From: Flavipsychrobacter sp.
GTDB lineage: Bacteria > Bacteroidota > Bacteroidia > Chitinophagales > Chitinophagaceae
Assembly: GCA_021155965.1 (NCBI GenBank)
Contig: JAJNBJ010000013.1
Location: 1 to 64,000 of the forward strand
Reading direction: 5' to 3'
DNA length: 64,000 nucleotides
Below are positions 53,122 through 62,572 of the stretch, in pieces. The position numbers and the translations under genes were made by a program. The first letter of the stretch is position 1; every line of letters begins with the position of its first letter. The notes under the pieces are model-generated. The model did no database searches, had not been told where the DNA came from, and was given only the letters and a program-made list of their open reading frames with translations.

Positions 53122-53874
53122 ATGAACAAAAACAAAACTAATTTCTACTTCACCACAATACTGTTGCTTGCCATCTTGCTGGCATCATCCATTGGCGCAT
53201 TCGCACAGCTAACCGTATCAAACGTAAAGACCCGCACAGGCAGTGTTACTTATGTTGTAGCGCCGCAAAGCACGTATGATATAGATATCTTCGCCAAAGA
53301 AGCAGAAGAGCCCGGCGACTTTGCCGGGGTAGAGCAGCGCTGCGCCGCCGCAAAACACCCCATGGTGTTTGCCATGAATGGCGGCAAGTGTAAAGGGCTT
53401 AAGCCCATGGGGCTTCTGATAAAAGGCATGAACAAATACAAAGATTTTGTTTGGCCTGATGATAAAGTTTTCTTCACCATAGGCCCGAGTGCCATATTTG
53501 CAAGAGGGCGCGATAATGGCCCATACAGCATTACCGCAGCAAACAAATTCAAAGTGAATGACGACCTGGCTACTTACCAATTAGCAGTGCAGTCGGGCGC
53601 TATACTGTTGACTAAGGGTTTTATGAACCCGGTGATAACCCGGGCTACCGGTACCCAGGTATGCAACGGCATCGGCATTAAACCCAACGGCGATTTTGTG
53701 CTTGCAATAGCAGACAGCAAAATAAGCCTCCGCGAATTTGCCCTCTTCTTCCAGGAGCAGAACTGTGATAATGCCATGCTGCTGGATGAGGGCGATGCGT
53801 GTAAATGGTATGTGCCCGGTGGCCAGAAGAAGCCCGGTGTGATGGGGGAGGTGCTTGTGGTGACGAGGAAGTAA
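53122..53874 (+). CDS. Exported phosphodiester glycosidase-family (NAGPA/DUF2233) protein
   Basis: 250-aa protein with a signal peptide (NFYFTTILLLAILLASSIGAFAQ, shortened here to its hydrophobic core LLLAILLASSIGAFA; cleavage before QLTVSN). The mature region matches the NAGPA-like family: MVFAMNGGKCKGLKPMGLLI, TIGPSAIFARG, LAVQSGAILL and a C-terminal CDNAMLLDEGDACKW block. Family members remove N-acetylglucosamine from phosphodiesters or act on related envelope glycans; the substrate here is unknown. It stands alone downstream of the 21-bp iteron array, which may control it. Confidence 0.88.
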   Translation: MNKNKTNFYFTTILLLAILLASSIGAFAQLTVSNVKTRTGSVTYVVAPQSTYDIDIFAKEAEEPGDFAGVEQRCAAAKHPMVFAMNGGKCKGLKPMGLLIKGMNKYKDFVWPDDKVFFTIGPSAIFARGRDNGPYSITAANKFKVNDDLATYQLAVQSGAILLTKGFMNPVITRATGTQVCNGIGIKPNGDFVLAIADSKISLREFALFFQEQNCDNAMLLDEGDACKWYVPGGQKKPGVMGEVLVVTRK

Positions 53875-53878
53875 TACA

Positions 53879-54014
53879 CTGTCATGGTGAGCTTGTCGAA
53901 CCATTGCTGAGGTTTAGGAGAGCTTCATCAGGTGGAATCACCATCAACTAATAGCAGGTCATCAACAATCCTTCGATGCTCAGGATGACAGATTTAATGA
54001 GGCTCAGGATGACA
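53879..54014. repeat. GCTCAGGATGACA-type inverted repeats
   Basis: The intergenic gap is filled by pieces of a widespread Bacteroidota-type repeat: CTGTCATGGTGAGC (53879-53892), CCTTCGATGCTCAGGATGACAG (53970-53991) and another GCTCAGGATGACA (54002-54014). Left and right copies are inverted with two mismatches, so the region can fold back. It lies between convergent genes and may serve as a terminator. Confidence 0.6.
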
Positions 54015-55829
54015 TTAAGTATTGGGTTGGGGATTAAAATATTCCCACACAACACGCGCTTTAGATGCGCCGATAACTTTGGTAAGTTCCCGCTCAGTAA
54101 GCGTTTTAATATTCTTCACCGAGCGGAATTCTTTCAGCAGCAGGGTAGCAGTGCTTTCACCAATGCCGGGTATCTCTTCCAGCTCGTTCTTGAAGGTGCC
54201 CTTGCTGCGTACCTGCCGGTGGAAGGTGATGCCGAAACGGTGTACCTCATCGCGTATGCGGCGGATGAGTAAGTGGGCGGGGGAGTCGTAAGGAAGCTGT
54301 ATTGGCTGGCTATCGCCGGGAAAGAAGATAGACTCTTCTTTTTTTGCAAGGCCTATGAGCGCCATCCTGCCGGTGAGCCCCAGTTTCTCAATGCTCTCCA
54401 AAGCAGCGCCAAGCTGGCCTTTGCCGCCATCTATGATCACGAGTTGCGGCAGTGGCTCGTTCTCATCCATCAGGCGTTTGTACCTGCGGTACACCACCTC
54501 GCTCATGCTGGCAAAGTCGTTGATGCCCTCTACGGTCTTTATATGAAAATGGCGGTACTCCTTATTAGACGGCAGCCCATTGCGAAACAGCACCATAGCC
54601 GCCACAGGATACGAGCCCTGGAAGTTGGAGTTATCAAAGCACTCGATATGCGTAGGTATCTCACTAAGCTGTAAGGATTCCTGCAATTCCTCGAGGGTGA
54701 GCATGTTGGTCTCTTTCATCTTCTCACCCAATAGCAGGGTAGCCTTCCTGCGCATCTCCTGCATAAACACCTCGGCATTTTTCAGGGAGAGGTCCAGCAG
54801 TTGTTTTTTATCGCCTGCTTTAGGCACGGTTACTTTTATAGCCGTATCCGAAACATCAACCGGGCAAGGCACTATCACTTCTTTCGCAACGCTATGGTAT
54901 TTATCCATCAGGTTGTCGAGCGCCAGTGATAGCACATCACATTCCTCCTCTTCCAGCTTCTTGTCTATCTGCAGGGTGTTGGAATGCACTACGCTGCCAT
55001 TGGTCACCATCATGTAGTTCACGTAAAAATGGTTATCATCGTGCAGGATGCAGGCCACATCCACGTTCTCCAGCTTGGGGTTCACCACTACCGATCTTGC
55101 CTGGTATTGCTGCAGCGACTCTATCTTTTTCTTGATGATCTGCGCTTTCTCGAACTCCAGTGCAGCGGCTGAGGCATTCATTTCGGCTTTCAGGTCTTTT
55201 ACCACATCGCCTATATTGCCCTTCAGCACATGCCGCACCCATTGCAGCTTATCGCGATAGTCGGCCTCATCCTGCAGGCCTTCGCAGGGGCCTTTGCAAT
55301 TGCCCAGGTGATACTCCAGGCACACTTTGAACTTGCCTTTTTTTATATTGTTCTCAGTAAGATTAAGGTTGCAGGTGCGCAGCGGGATGTTCTGCTTCAC
55401 CAGTTCCATCAGCTCGCGTACACGCATGAGCCCGGTGAACGGTCCAATATATTCAGAACCATCGCGTATCACCTTGCGCGTGAAGAACACCCTTGGGAAT
55501 GGTTCTTTCTTAATGACTATGAACGGATAAGTCTTATCATCCTTAAGCGAAATATTGAAACGGGGCTGATAGTGCTTGATGAGCGAGTTCTCCAAAAGGA
55601 AAGCATCATGCTCAGTTTCGGTAATGGTGAACTCAATAGCGCAGATAAAAGAAACCAGCTTGCGGGTCTTGAAGTTGTCTATGTTTTTGTTGAAGTAGGA
55701 GCTTACGCGTTTGCGCAGGTCTTTGGCTTTGCCTACGTAGAGCAGTTCATGGTCTTTACTGAAATATTTATAGCAGCCCGGCTGATGGGGTATGGATTGT
55801 ATTATCTTGCTGAATTCCTCTTTGGTCAT
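54015..55829 (-). CDS. Excinuclease ABC subunit C
   Basis: 604-aa nucleotide-excision-repair nuclease that cuts on both sides of a lesion with UvrA and UvrB. Domains: GIY-YIG at about 12-95 (PGCYKYFSKDHELLYVGKAKDLRKRVSSYF), a UVR motif near 205-240 (MNASAAALEFEKAQIIKKKIESLQQY), an RNase H-like C-terminal nuclease (ECFDNSNFQGSYPVAAMVLF, VIIDGGKGQL, HRFGITFHR) and a terminal helix-hairpin-helix (IPGIGESTATLLL). The Cys-rich segment KVCLEYHLGNCKGPCEG is present. All key residues appear intact. Confidence 0.97.
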   Translation of the reverse strand: MTKEEFSKIIQSIPHQPGCYKYFSKDHELLYVGKAKDLRKRVSSYFNKNIDNFKTRKLVSFICAIEFTITETEHDAFLLENSLIKHYQPRFNISLKDDKTYPFIVIKKEPFPRVFFTRKVIRDGSEYIGPFTGLMRVRELMELVKQNIPLRTCNLNLTENNIKKGKFKVCLEYHLGNCKGPCEGLQDEADYRDKLQWVRHVLKGNIGDVVKDLKAEMNASAAALEFEKAQIIKKKIESLQQYQARSVVVNPKLENVDVACILHDDNHFYVNYMMVTNGSVVHSNTLQIDKKLEEEECDVLSLALDNLMDKYHSVAKEVIVPCPVDVSDTAIKVTVPKAGDKKQLLDLSLKNAEVFMQEMRRKATLLLGEKMKETNMLTLEELQESLQLSEIPTHIECFDNSNFQGSYPVAAMVLFRNGLPSNKEYRHFHIKTVEGINDFASMSEVVYRRYKRLMDENEPLPQLVIIDGGKGQLGAALESIEKLGLTGRMALIGLAKKEESIFFPGDSQPIQLPYDSPAHLLIRRIRDEVHRFGITFHRQVRSKGTFKNELEEIPGIGESTATLLLKEFRSVKNIKTLTERELTKVIGASKARVVWEYFNPQPNT

Positions 55830-55866
55830 AGTAGTCGTAAGTCATAAGTAGTGGCATGTAGTTTGC

Positions 55867-56448
55867 TCACCTCATAAACTCATACTCCTGTACGGTATGT
55901 TTTTTGCCGCCGAAAACGGGGCGGTCGTCCCATTGTATCTGTATCTTTTTCATCGGGGAATAGTACAGTTTCTGGGTGCATTCATCGGTAGCGGATTTTT
56001 TGTATGTTTCTATATATATGCCTTTCACCTTCATATTCTCCTGGTCAACTGTAAGCAATAATTTTTGGGTGAACAGATCGTGGTCTTTGGCCATATAGAA
56101 GAAATTATGTGTGCCATCCTGGTTATCATCAAACTGGTTGAAACTATATTGCCCCAGGTATTTACGGTCGCTGATATCGGTTGCAGAAAATATAGCGAAC
56201 AGCCGTGCCCAGTTAATTGTATCTGAGTTGGTATAGCTGCTATCCATAGTTTTGCCATTCACCCACGTTGTCTTTTGTATCACAAAAGGTTCCCCTGCAA
56301 AAGTATTCCACTGGTCGAGGATATATTGGTTGATAGAAAAGTAATTACCCTGTACATTGGAGTAGTCTTCTTTATCTTCTTTTTTGTCGCATGCAGTAAA
56401 AAGCAATACCACAAACAATACACTTGCGAGAATTGAATGATTTTTCAC
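55867..56448 (-). CDS. Hypothetical lipoprotein
   Basis: 193-aa predicted lipoprotein with signal MKNHSILASVLFVVLLFTAC (lipobox FTAC). The mature protein is polar, with alternating beta-like segments (IQKTTWVNGKTMDSSYTN, KLYYSPMKKIQIQWDDR) and no domain that I recognise. It lies 37 bases upstream of uvrC on the same strand, so cotranscription is possible. Divergent from the next membrane-protein gene. Confidence 0.8.
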   Translation of the reverse strand: MKNHSILASVLFVVLLFTACDKKEDKEDYSNVQGNYFSINQYILDQWNTFAGEPFVIQKTTWVNGKTMDSSYTNSDTINWARLFAIFSATDISDRKYLGQYSFNQFDDNQDGTHNFFYMAKDHDLFTQKLLLTVDQENMKVKGIYIETYKKSATDECTQKLYYSPMKKIQIQWDDRPVFGGKKHTVQEYEFMR

Positions 56449-56544
56449 GCGTTAAAAATAAGAAAGTTGCGTGAAAACGACTTTGGTAATAAAAACTGGG
56501 AAATCTGTGTTTAAAATATATTTTTACATGATAAAACACACATT

Positions 56545-57057
56545 ATGGGAATGGAACTTGTTTTACTTCGTCTTATTCATATTTGTACCGGTGCATTTTG
56601 GGCAGGAGGTACTATTTACGTAGCCCTGTTCGTACTACCTGCTGTAAAAGCATTAGGGCCAGAGGGGGGCAAATTCATGGGGCAGTTAACGAAGACGAGG
56701 AATTTGCCAGTATTTATGAATATTGTGTCTTCCCTTAATATTATTACAGGGGTGCGCCTACTGATGATACTTACTGATAATTTTAGAAATACGGCCTGGT
56801 TTAGCACTCACTATGGCATGTGTATATCCATAGGTATGGTGGCTGCTCTTGGTGCGTTCTCGATAGGTTTTTTTGTGAGCCGGCCAACAGCCAATAAAGT
56901 GAACGCAATAGTTGCTGCCGCGGGAGGGCCGCCAAGCCCTGAGCAGACTGCGCAATTAGGAGTATTGCGTGCCAAGATGGCTAAATCGCTGGTGATAATG
57001 GCATGGCACCTGGCTGCAGCACTTATTTTTATGAGCCTGGCAAAATATTCGTTCTGA
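56545..57057 (+). CDS. Small four-helix membrane protein
   Basis: 170-aa integral membrane protein with helices at about residues 5-30, 55-77, 88-110 and 147-167. Histidines in LIHICTGAFWAGG (helix 1) and AWHLAAAL (helix 4) resemble the DUF2269/CopD-like fold. This is only a suggestion. It ends 12 bases before the amino-acid permease gene, so the two are likely an operon. Confidence 0.75.
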   Translation: MGMELVLLRLIHICTGAFWAGGTIYVALFVLPAVKALGPEGGKFMGQLTKTRNLPVFMNIVSSLNIITGVRLLMILTDNFRNTAWFSTHYGMCISIGMVAALGAFSIGFFVSRPTANKVNAIVAAAGGPPSPEQTAQLGVLRAKMAKSLVIMAWHLAAALIFMSLAKYSF

Positions 57058-57069
57058 TATATCCCATAG

Positions 57070-58773
57070 ATGAAGCAAGACCTGTTCCGTAAGAAAACAC
57101 TGGGCCACATTAATAAAGAGGTGGCTGAGGGGCTGATAGAAGGGCACAGCACCAATATGAAAAAAGTGCTGAGCGTTCGCGACCTCACTTTTATGGGCAT
57201 TGCAGCTATAGTGGGCGCGGGTATTTTCTCAACTATAGGCAAAGCAAGTTTTGATGGCGGGCCGGGGATCATCCTGTTGTTCCTGTTCGTGGCGATTGCG
57301 TGTGGGTTTTCTGCCATCTGCTATGCAGAGTTTGCGAGTATGGTGCCTGTTTCGGGAAGCGCGTACACTTATTCTTATGTGGCGTTTGGTGAACTGATAG
57401 CCTGGATAATAGGATGGGACCTGCTGATGGAGTATGCCATAGGTAATATAGCCGTGGCTATATCCTGGAGCGATTATTTCTGCTCGCTAGTGAATAGTAT
57501 TCATATTGGGAACTTTCACCCGCATATACCTGAGTATCTATCTACCGATTACTGGAGCGCAAAGGATGGGCTGAACGAAGAAGCAAAGCTTGCCTGGGCA
57601 AAAGCACCTACGTTTGGTGGACTAAAGATCATTTGCGACCTGCCGGCTTTCCTGATAACGGTTGTTATTACATGGATCATTTATATTGGTATTAAGGAGT
57701 CGCAGAAGAGCACGAACGTGATGGTGATACTGAAGATAGCCATTATACTGCTGGTGATGATAGCTGGGTGTTTTTATGTGAATACCGCTAACTGGACACC
57801 CTTCCTGCCTAATGGGATCAGTGGTGTGCTGATGGGGACATCAGCTGTGTTCTTTTCTTACATTGGGTTTGATGCTATTTCCACTACTGCCGAGGAGTGT
57901 AAAGACCCGCAGCGGGACTTGCCGAAGGCGATGTTTAATTCCCTTATTATTTGCACTGTTGTTTATGTGCTGGTTGCCCTCGTGCTTACGGGCATGACCA
58001 GCTATAAGAACCTGAATGTAGGTGATCCACTGGCTTATGTGTTCAGCATTATGAACAGCAAATATGCCAATTATATAGCGGGGGTTATATCCATCAGTGC
58101 GGTGATAGCTACAGCGAGTGTATTGTTGGTCTTCCAGCTTGGACAGCCACGCATATGGATGAGCATGAGCCGGGATGGATTGTTGCCACCAATATTTGCA
58201 AAGATCCATCCAAAGTACAAGACACCATCATTCTCTACCATTCTTACCGGTGTTGTTGTTGGTGTTCCCGCACTGTTCATGAATTTATCGGTGGTAGTGA
58301 ACCTTACAAGTGTGGGTACCCTGTTTGCTTTTGTGCTGGTGTGTGGCGGCATATTGAAACTACAGAATGATCCTGAACGGTTGCAAAGCAGGTTTAAAAC
58401 ACCTTATGTTAATGGCAAATGGATCGTACTGCTGTTACTTACCGTGTTCATTGTCTTATTCCAGACGTATTACCCCGGAGGCTTCGGAGGGTACTTGAAT
58501 TTTGCGGATGAAAAGGGGGAGGTGACATGGGCGGTCATCCGTACCAAAGTGCCTTTCTTTTTGTTTGGGATAACCTTTTTGGTCACTACTATCCTGACTT
58601 TTATCAGGAACTATTCGTTGATACCGGTGCTGGGCTTCCTGGCATGCAGCTACTTGCTTTCAGAGTCGGGTGTAACCAATTGGGAACGGTTTGCCGTTTG
58701 GTTGATACTTGGGCTGATCTTATACTTCGTGTATGGGTACAAGCATAGCAAGATAGGGAAGGGTGTAAGTTGA
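57070..58773 (+). CDS. APC-family amino-acid permease
   Basis: 567-aa inner-membrane transporter of the amino acid-polyamine-organocation superfamily, closest in layout to the cationic amino-acid (CAT) group. Features include a cytoplasmic start MKQDLFRKKTLGHINKEV, TM1 with the substrate-binding break GAGIFSTIG, FASMVPVSGSAYTYSYVAFGEL in TM3, FFSYIGFDAISTTAEE with the TM6 break, and QPRIWMSMSRDGLLPP in the loop before TM9. Twelve to fourteen helices are predicted. Substrate specificity cannot be settled by eye. It follows a small membrane-protein gene. Confidence 0.94.
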   Translation: MKQDLFRKKTLGHINKEVAEGLIEGHSTNMKKVLSVRDLTFMGIAAIVGAGIFSTIGKASFDGGPGIILLFLFVAIACGFSAICYAEFASMVPVSGSAYTYSYVAFGELIAWIIGWDLLMEYAIGNIAVAISWSDYFCSLVNSIHIGNFHPHIPEYLSTDYWSAKDGLNEEAKLAWAKAPTFGGLKIICDLPAFLITVVITWIIYIGIKESQKSTNVMVILKIAIILLVMIAGCFYVNTANWTPFLPNGISGVLMGTSAVFFSYIGFDAISTTAEECKDPQRDLPKAMFNSLIICTVVYVLVALVLTGMTSYKNLNVGDPLAYVFSIMNSKYANYIAGVISISAVIATASVLLVFQLGQPRIWMSMSRDGLLPPIFAKIHPKYKTPSFSTILTGVVVGVPALFMNLSVVVNLTSVGTLFAFVLVCGGILKLQNDPERLQSRFKTPYVNGKWIVLLLLTVFIVLFQTYYPGGFGGYLNFADEKGEVTWAVIRTKVPFFLFGITFLVTTILTFIRNYSLIPVLGFLACSYLLSESGVTNWERFAVWLILGLILYFVYGYKHSKIGKGVS

Positions 58774-58799
58774 TTTGTTGATTTGTCGTTTCTTTTCTG

Positions 58800-59804
58800 A
58801 TGTCATATAAAGCGGTCATATATTCTATCCTATTTTCTTTTGTATGGTGTAGTATAAATGCACAGGGGTTTGATACATCTGTTATCAGAAGAAATAGTGT
58901 GCGGAATACACCGTTCGTGATGCTTGAGATAGCGGATAGCTTTGCGAGAAAGGGAGATAGCGTTAATTCCACAGCGTACCTCATGAAGGTGAATTCTAAT
59001 TGCCTTATATATCTTGGGTTTACGCCAGAAGATATTGATAAGAAATTAGACGCATATCGTATGATGGCTAACGAAAAGTTGCAATACCGCGAGCTTTTTA
59101 TGAAAGCGTATAACAGACCTGATGCTAAAGTAGGGGATACGTTGTTTCAGATGGTTCAAGAAGACCAGGCTACCAGGGATAAACTGGGCAAATGCAACGA
59201 TAGCTTTAGTTGCGCTATTTACCAACAGAAAATGAGATACTCAGACTCCATACATTTTACCTGGTTGTACAGTTATATTAGAAAAAATGGCTGGCCGACA
59301 ATAGAGAATGGTTCAGCATGCGCAGCAGTTATAGCCATGCATGATCGTTATCATCATTGCGATTATTTGCCCTGCTTAAGGAAGGCCGTCTTAGATGGGG
59401 AAGTGCCGTATGCGATATACAATAACATTCTTAACAGGTGCCTGAAACCTTCATTTGGACAAATGATGAAGGAATATCGAAATAAGACCGTTTTTGATGT
59501 GAGTTATATACTGAAAGGCAAAAAAATTGATACGGTTCAGCTGCAAAAAATATATACATCGGTTAATGAACACTTACCTATAAAATATATCTACTTCGTT
59601 TATGAATCACAGAGTAGAGATGATTTTATGAAATGGGGTAATTCGGTGCAAGTAGCGGAATATTGGGAGTCGTGGGATCTAATGGTTTATATAAATAGGT
59701 GTCACGAAAAGTTGACCCAAATTAAAGAGTTCCTTCCGTACCAATATGCATGGAGTGAATCCTCTCTTAGTGGAAAAGGATTGAAGTTATACCTATTATA
59801 TTAG
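58800..59804 (+). CDS. Hypothetical secreted protein
   Basis: 334-aa protein with a signal peptide at its start (MSYKAVIYSILFSFVWCSINA, cleaved before QGFDTS). No lipobox. The mature part is rich in charged and aromatic residues and has scattered Cys (CNDSFSCAIYQ, HHCDYLPCLRKAV), but I recognise no domain. It starts 26 bases after the permease gene on the same strand, with a low-complexity TTTGTTGATTTG spacer; whether they are cotranscribed is unclear. It converges with the acidic-protein gene, sharing adjacent stop codons. Confidence 0.8.
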   Translation: MSYKAVIYSILFSFVWCSINAQGFDTSVIRRNSVRNTPFVMLEIADSFARKGDSVNSTAYLMKVNSNCLIYLGFTPEDIDKKLDAYRMMANEKLQYRELFMKAYNRPDAKVGDTLFQMVQEDQATRDKLGKCNDSFSCAIYQQKMRYSDSIHFTWLYSYIRKNGWPTIENGSACAAVIAMHDRYHHCDYLPCLRKAVLDGEVPYAIYNNILNRCLKPSFGQMMKEYRNKTVFDVSYILKGKKIDTVQLQKIYTSVNEHLPIKYIYFVYESQSRDDFMKWGNSVQVAEYWESWDLMVYINRCHEKLTQIKEFLPYQYAWSESSLSGKGLKLYLLY

Positions 59805-60284
59805 TTACTCTCCTTTATTTTCCTCCTGGCTCTCATGGTTATCGCCGCCAAGGCTGTAGTAGTTATTTTCTTCGTCTTCTTCGCCTATTTGCTCGTTCAG
59901 GTCATCGTCTTCGCTGCCGGGTACGTCCAGGTCATTCCCGACTACATCATCTATTATGCTGCCATCCTCGTTAAGTGGTTCTCCGTCATCATCTGTGCTA
60001 TCAAGTGCGCTGCCTATAAGATTTCGTCCGTCACGCGTGTCCATATTCTGTTCGCTCGATTCCAGTATGCGCAGGTCTTCGGCGGTTATGTCCGCTTCTG
60101 TTCCGGGTACTATTGCTATCTCGCTATCTTCTTCGTCTATGGTATCATTAAATGGCTGTTTTGGTGCGGACCTGTCTTCGGGCAGTATTTCCTTGCCGTT
60201 ATTATTGGCCGGCTGGGTTATGTCTTCACTGGCGGGGTAGTGTGGGTAGCCGGGCAGTTTATCGTTATCTTGTTTCTTTCTCAT
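59805..60284 (-). CDS. Small, highly acidic protein
   Basis: 159-aa protein when started at the ATG at 60284 (MRKKQDNDKLPGYPHYPASED); the open frame extends to 60320, but those residues lack support. More than a third of the chain is Asp, Glu, Asn or Gln, with runs such as DSTDDDGEPLNEDGS and EEDEENNYYSLGGDN, and there is no signal peptide, Cys or hydrophobic core. It is probably intrinsically disordered. Function unknown. Confidence 0.75.
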   Translation of the reverse strand: MRKKQDNDKLPGYPHYPASEDITQPANNNGKEILPEDRSAPKQPFNDTIDEEDSEIAIVPGTEADITAEDLRILESSEQNMDTRDGRNLIGSALDSTDDDGEPLNEDGSIIDDVVGNDLDVPGSEDDDLNEQIGEEDEENNYYSLGGDNHESQEENKGE

Positions 60285-60386
60285 TTTATAGCATTTGTCC
60301 GCTACAAACGTAAAAAACACATGCCGCGAAGATCATGATGTATATCAGCTGTTAAGATGATCTTAAGAATATTGGGGAAATGTTAG

Positions 60387-61073
60387 TTAAAGTCCTCCTA
60401 CTTTACCGTCTTCATATTGGCTCCAGTCTATGTCTTTGCCAAGGGTGCCGCGCATCCTTTGCCAGAATGACTCTTTTTCGGTAATGGAAATGAAATTCTC
60501 TGCTTTTGCTGAAGTGGGGTCTATTGATGGGTTTAAATGGTTATATTCTTTGAGGGTATTTATAACAAATGGCAGGTGATGAATGGGAGACCCAAAACGC
60601 TTGCGGGTAAAGCCGCGCAGCAGCCTTGATTGCACAGGGTCGGTTGCCAATGCCAGACTTTTGAACCCGAGTTTTTTAGCAAGCAGGTAAGAAAAGTAAA
60701 CATTCTCTGTGCTGTGCCGTGCTTCAGTTTCATAGAAGATATGTTCTTTGGGTATGCCCAGTTTCTGTGCATAGAGCCCCATTATTTTGCTTTCAAAATA
60801 AGGACTATAAACAGACGATCCGGAAAAAATGATATTCTTCGTAAATCCATCTTTATAAAGGATGTAAGCCCATATCACCCGTCCTTTCATCACGGTATCC
60901 CACTCGCAGTTTTTGAAGGGTATACCAGGTACAATAATGGCATCGAAAGGTTTTAATAATGCTGCACTGGCTATCTCACGTTTGGGCACCTTTTGAGAGG
61001 AGAAACAGCCAAAAAGTTGCAGCAGTGTCATACACATAATCCCTGTTAAAAATATCCTGGTAATGGTTTTCAA
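60387..61073 (-). CDS. DUF218 (YdcF/ElyC-like) envelope protein
   Basis: 228-aa protein with an N-terminal lipoprotein-like signal (MKTITRIFLTGIMCMTLLQLFGC). The DUF218 core shows AIIVPGIPFKNCEWDTVMKGRVIWAYILYKDGFTKNIIFSGSSVYSPY, IPKEHIFYETEARHSTENVYFSYLLAKKLGFKSLALATDPVQSRLL, including the SGSS and E-x-x-A-x-x-T-x-E-N motifs. In this family members act on envelope precursors such as enterobacterial common antigen; here the role is not known. Confidence 0.88.
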   Translation of the reverse strand: MKTITRIFLTGIMCMTLLQLFGCFSSQKVPKREIASAALLKPFDAIIVPGIPFKNCEWDTVMKGRVIWAYILYKDGFTKNIIFSGSSVYSPYFESKIMGLYAQKLGIPKEHIFYETEARHSTENVYFSYLLAKKLGFKSLALATDPVQSRLLRGFTRKRFGSPIHHLPFVINTLKEYNHLNPSIDPTSAKAENFISITEKESFWQRMRGTLGKDIDWSQYEDGKVGGL

Positions 61074-61153
61074 TGGATGAGTTTTATTTTTCGGTATTGT
61101 GCAACAAAATCATGCCATAAGCTATTGTTATTCTTAGACTTGTTTCCTGCCGT

Positions 61154-62518
61154 TCAGGAAATACATTTCCAGCTCTCCTTTATTTTTTGCGCTGATCTTG
61201 CCGCGGTATCACAATTAAACTGGTCTTTCACCAGTTCATAGGTCTCACCTGAAATATTAATGCGCCCCGGTTCTGAGCTTTGCTCCATTCTTGCTGCAAT
61301 GTTCACGGCATCTCCCCATATATCGTACTGGAATTTATGCCTGCCCACAACCCCTGCCACCACCGGTCCGGTATGAATGCCAATGCGTATCCGGTATTTC
61401 TGAGATTTGTCTTCCGCTATATAGTTCAATATCTCTATAGCAGCATTTACCACATCAATAGGATTGGTTGTGTTGGCAACGGGTAATCCTCCGGCACACA
61501 TGTATGCATCGCCGATAGTTTTTATTTTCTCTATGCCATGTTTCCTGGTAATACTGTCAAAAGTCATAAAAAACCTATCCATTTGCTTCACCAGGTCCTC
61601 AGCTTTCATTTGTTCCGTGATATGCGTAAAGTTGACAAAATCGGTGAACATTATGGTAACCAAGTCATACCGCCGGCTTTTGGTATTGCCATCTTTAAGT
61701 AATTCGTAAGCTATCTCTTCCGGCAGGATGTTAAGCAATAGTGTTTCTGATTTTTTTTTCTCTTCTTCAATCATTTGATTGCGCAGGTGTATCTCTTCAT
61801 TTCGCAACCGGTATATCTCTTTATCCCTTTCCTTTACCTCGAGCTGGCGGCGTATCTCGGCATGCTCAACAGCTTTTTCAGCTTCGTATAGTTCTTTGTT
61901 TCTTTGGGTCAGTACGGCTTCGGTGCGCTTGGTGGCAACGGTAATAAAAAAGCCCCATGTAGCCATAAAGCAGAAGCTCATAACAATGTTAATGTAATTA
62001 AAAATGTCCTCGGCTAAGGGAGACAGTGCAGAGACCGGTGTTGTATGCCTGAGATAGACCTCGATGAATACATAGCTTGCTGTGTTTACCAGCACTAGGA
62101 ATGTTTTGATGAACGAGCTGCCATCGTGCTGCAGGAAGGGGAATATGCTCGTTGCGATGATGATATACTGGAACCCCGCTCCCCAGCCCATAATATAAAC
62201 AGCGAGGACCTGGTGTGTAGCTACTTCTAGCGTGCCAATTATCATGGCCGGCTGATGTAATCCCCTTCTGTTAAGGGCAATGGCCGCTACATGACAACCA
62301 ATGCTCACGAACTGGTACCACGCCATGGTTGTTTGTCCCAGGCAAAAGAAAATACCCATCCATATAGCATGGGTGGCCCATCCGCATGTGTAGGCAATAT
62401 TGGAAATGAGGTAAAAGTTGTAATGTTCCAGCGTGATCACTTCTGGTACTGTATCAAAATGCTTGAATATGCGCATGCACAGGCGCACAAAAGCATTATT
62501 TAATAACAGTTCCCGCAT
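61154..62518 (-). CDS. Membrane adenylate cyclase, class III, with 3' frameshift
   Basis: 454 codons in the open frame. Six transmembrane helices (about 35-190), a coiled coil (198-262) and a class III cyclase domain (about 284-454). Metal Asp293 (MFTDFVNF) and Asp337 (IGDAYM), purine-specifying Lys333 and Asp399 (FQYDIWGDAVN) and Arg410 are present, so adenylate cyclase is predicted. The frame ends FNCDTAARSAQKIKESWKCIS, unlike the family. Reading the neighbouring frame from about 61205-61210 gives RGKISAKNKGELEMYFLNGRKQV, the normal ending, to a TAA at 61134-61136. I infer one missing base there. It could be genuine decay or a sequence error. Confidence 0.9.
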   Translation of the reverse strand: MRELLLNNAFVRLCMRIFKHFDTVPEVITLEHYNFYLISNIAYTCGWATHAIWMGIFFCLGQTTMAWYQFVSIGCHVAAIALNRRGLHQPAMIIGTLEVATHQVLAVYIMGWGAGFQYIIIATSIFPFLQHDGSSFIKTFLVLVNTASYVFIEVYLRHTTPVSALSPLAEDIFNYINIVMSFCFMATWGFFITVATKRTEAVLTQRNKELYEAEKAVEHAEIRRQLEVKERDKEIYRLRNEEIHLRNQMIEEEKKKSETLLLNILPEEIAYELLKDGNTKSRRYDLVTIMFTDFVNFTHITEQMKAEDLVKQMDRFFMTFDSITRKHGIEKIKTIGDAYMCAGGLPVANTTNPIDVVNAAIEILNYIAEDKSQKYRIRIGIHTGPVVAGVVGRHKFQYDIWGDAVNIAARMEQSSEPGRINISGETYELVKDQFNCDTAARSAQKIKESWKCIS

Positions 62519-62545
62519 AGATAATTAGCGTGCCGGTTAAGTAGA

Positions 62546-62564
62546 TTGAATATATTCAAAAATA
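62546..62564 (-). promoter_or_regulatory. -7 element and palindrome upstream of the cyclase
   Basis: On minus the exact -7 element TATTTTTG (62557-62564) overlaps the perfect 14-bp palindrome TTGAATATATTCAA (62546-62559). The -33 would lie inside the mutS coding end. The palindrome could be an operator. Confidence 0.4.
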
Positions 62565-62572
62565 TAAAAAAA

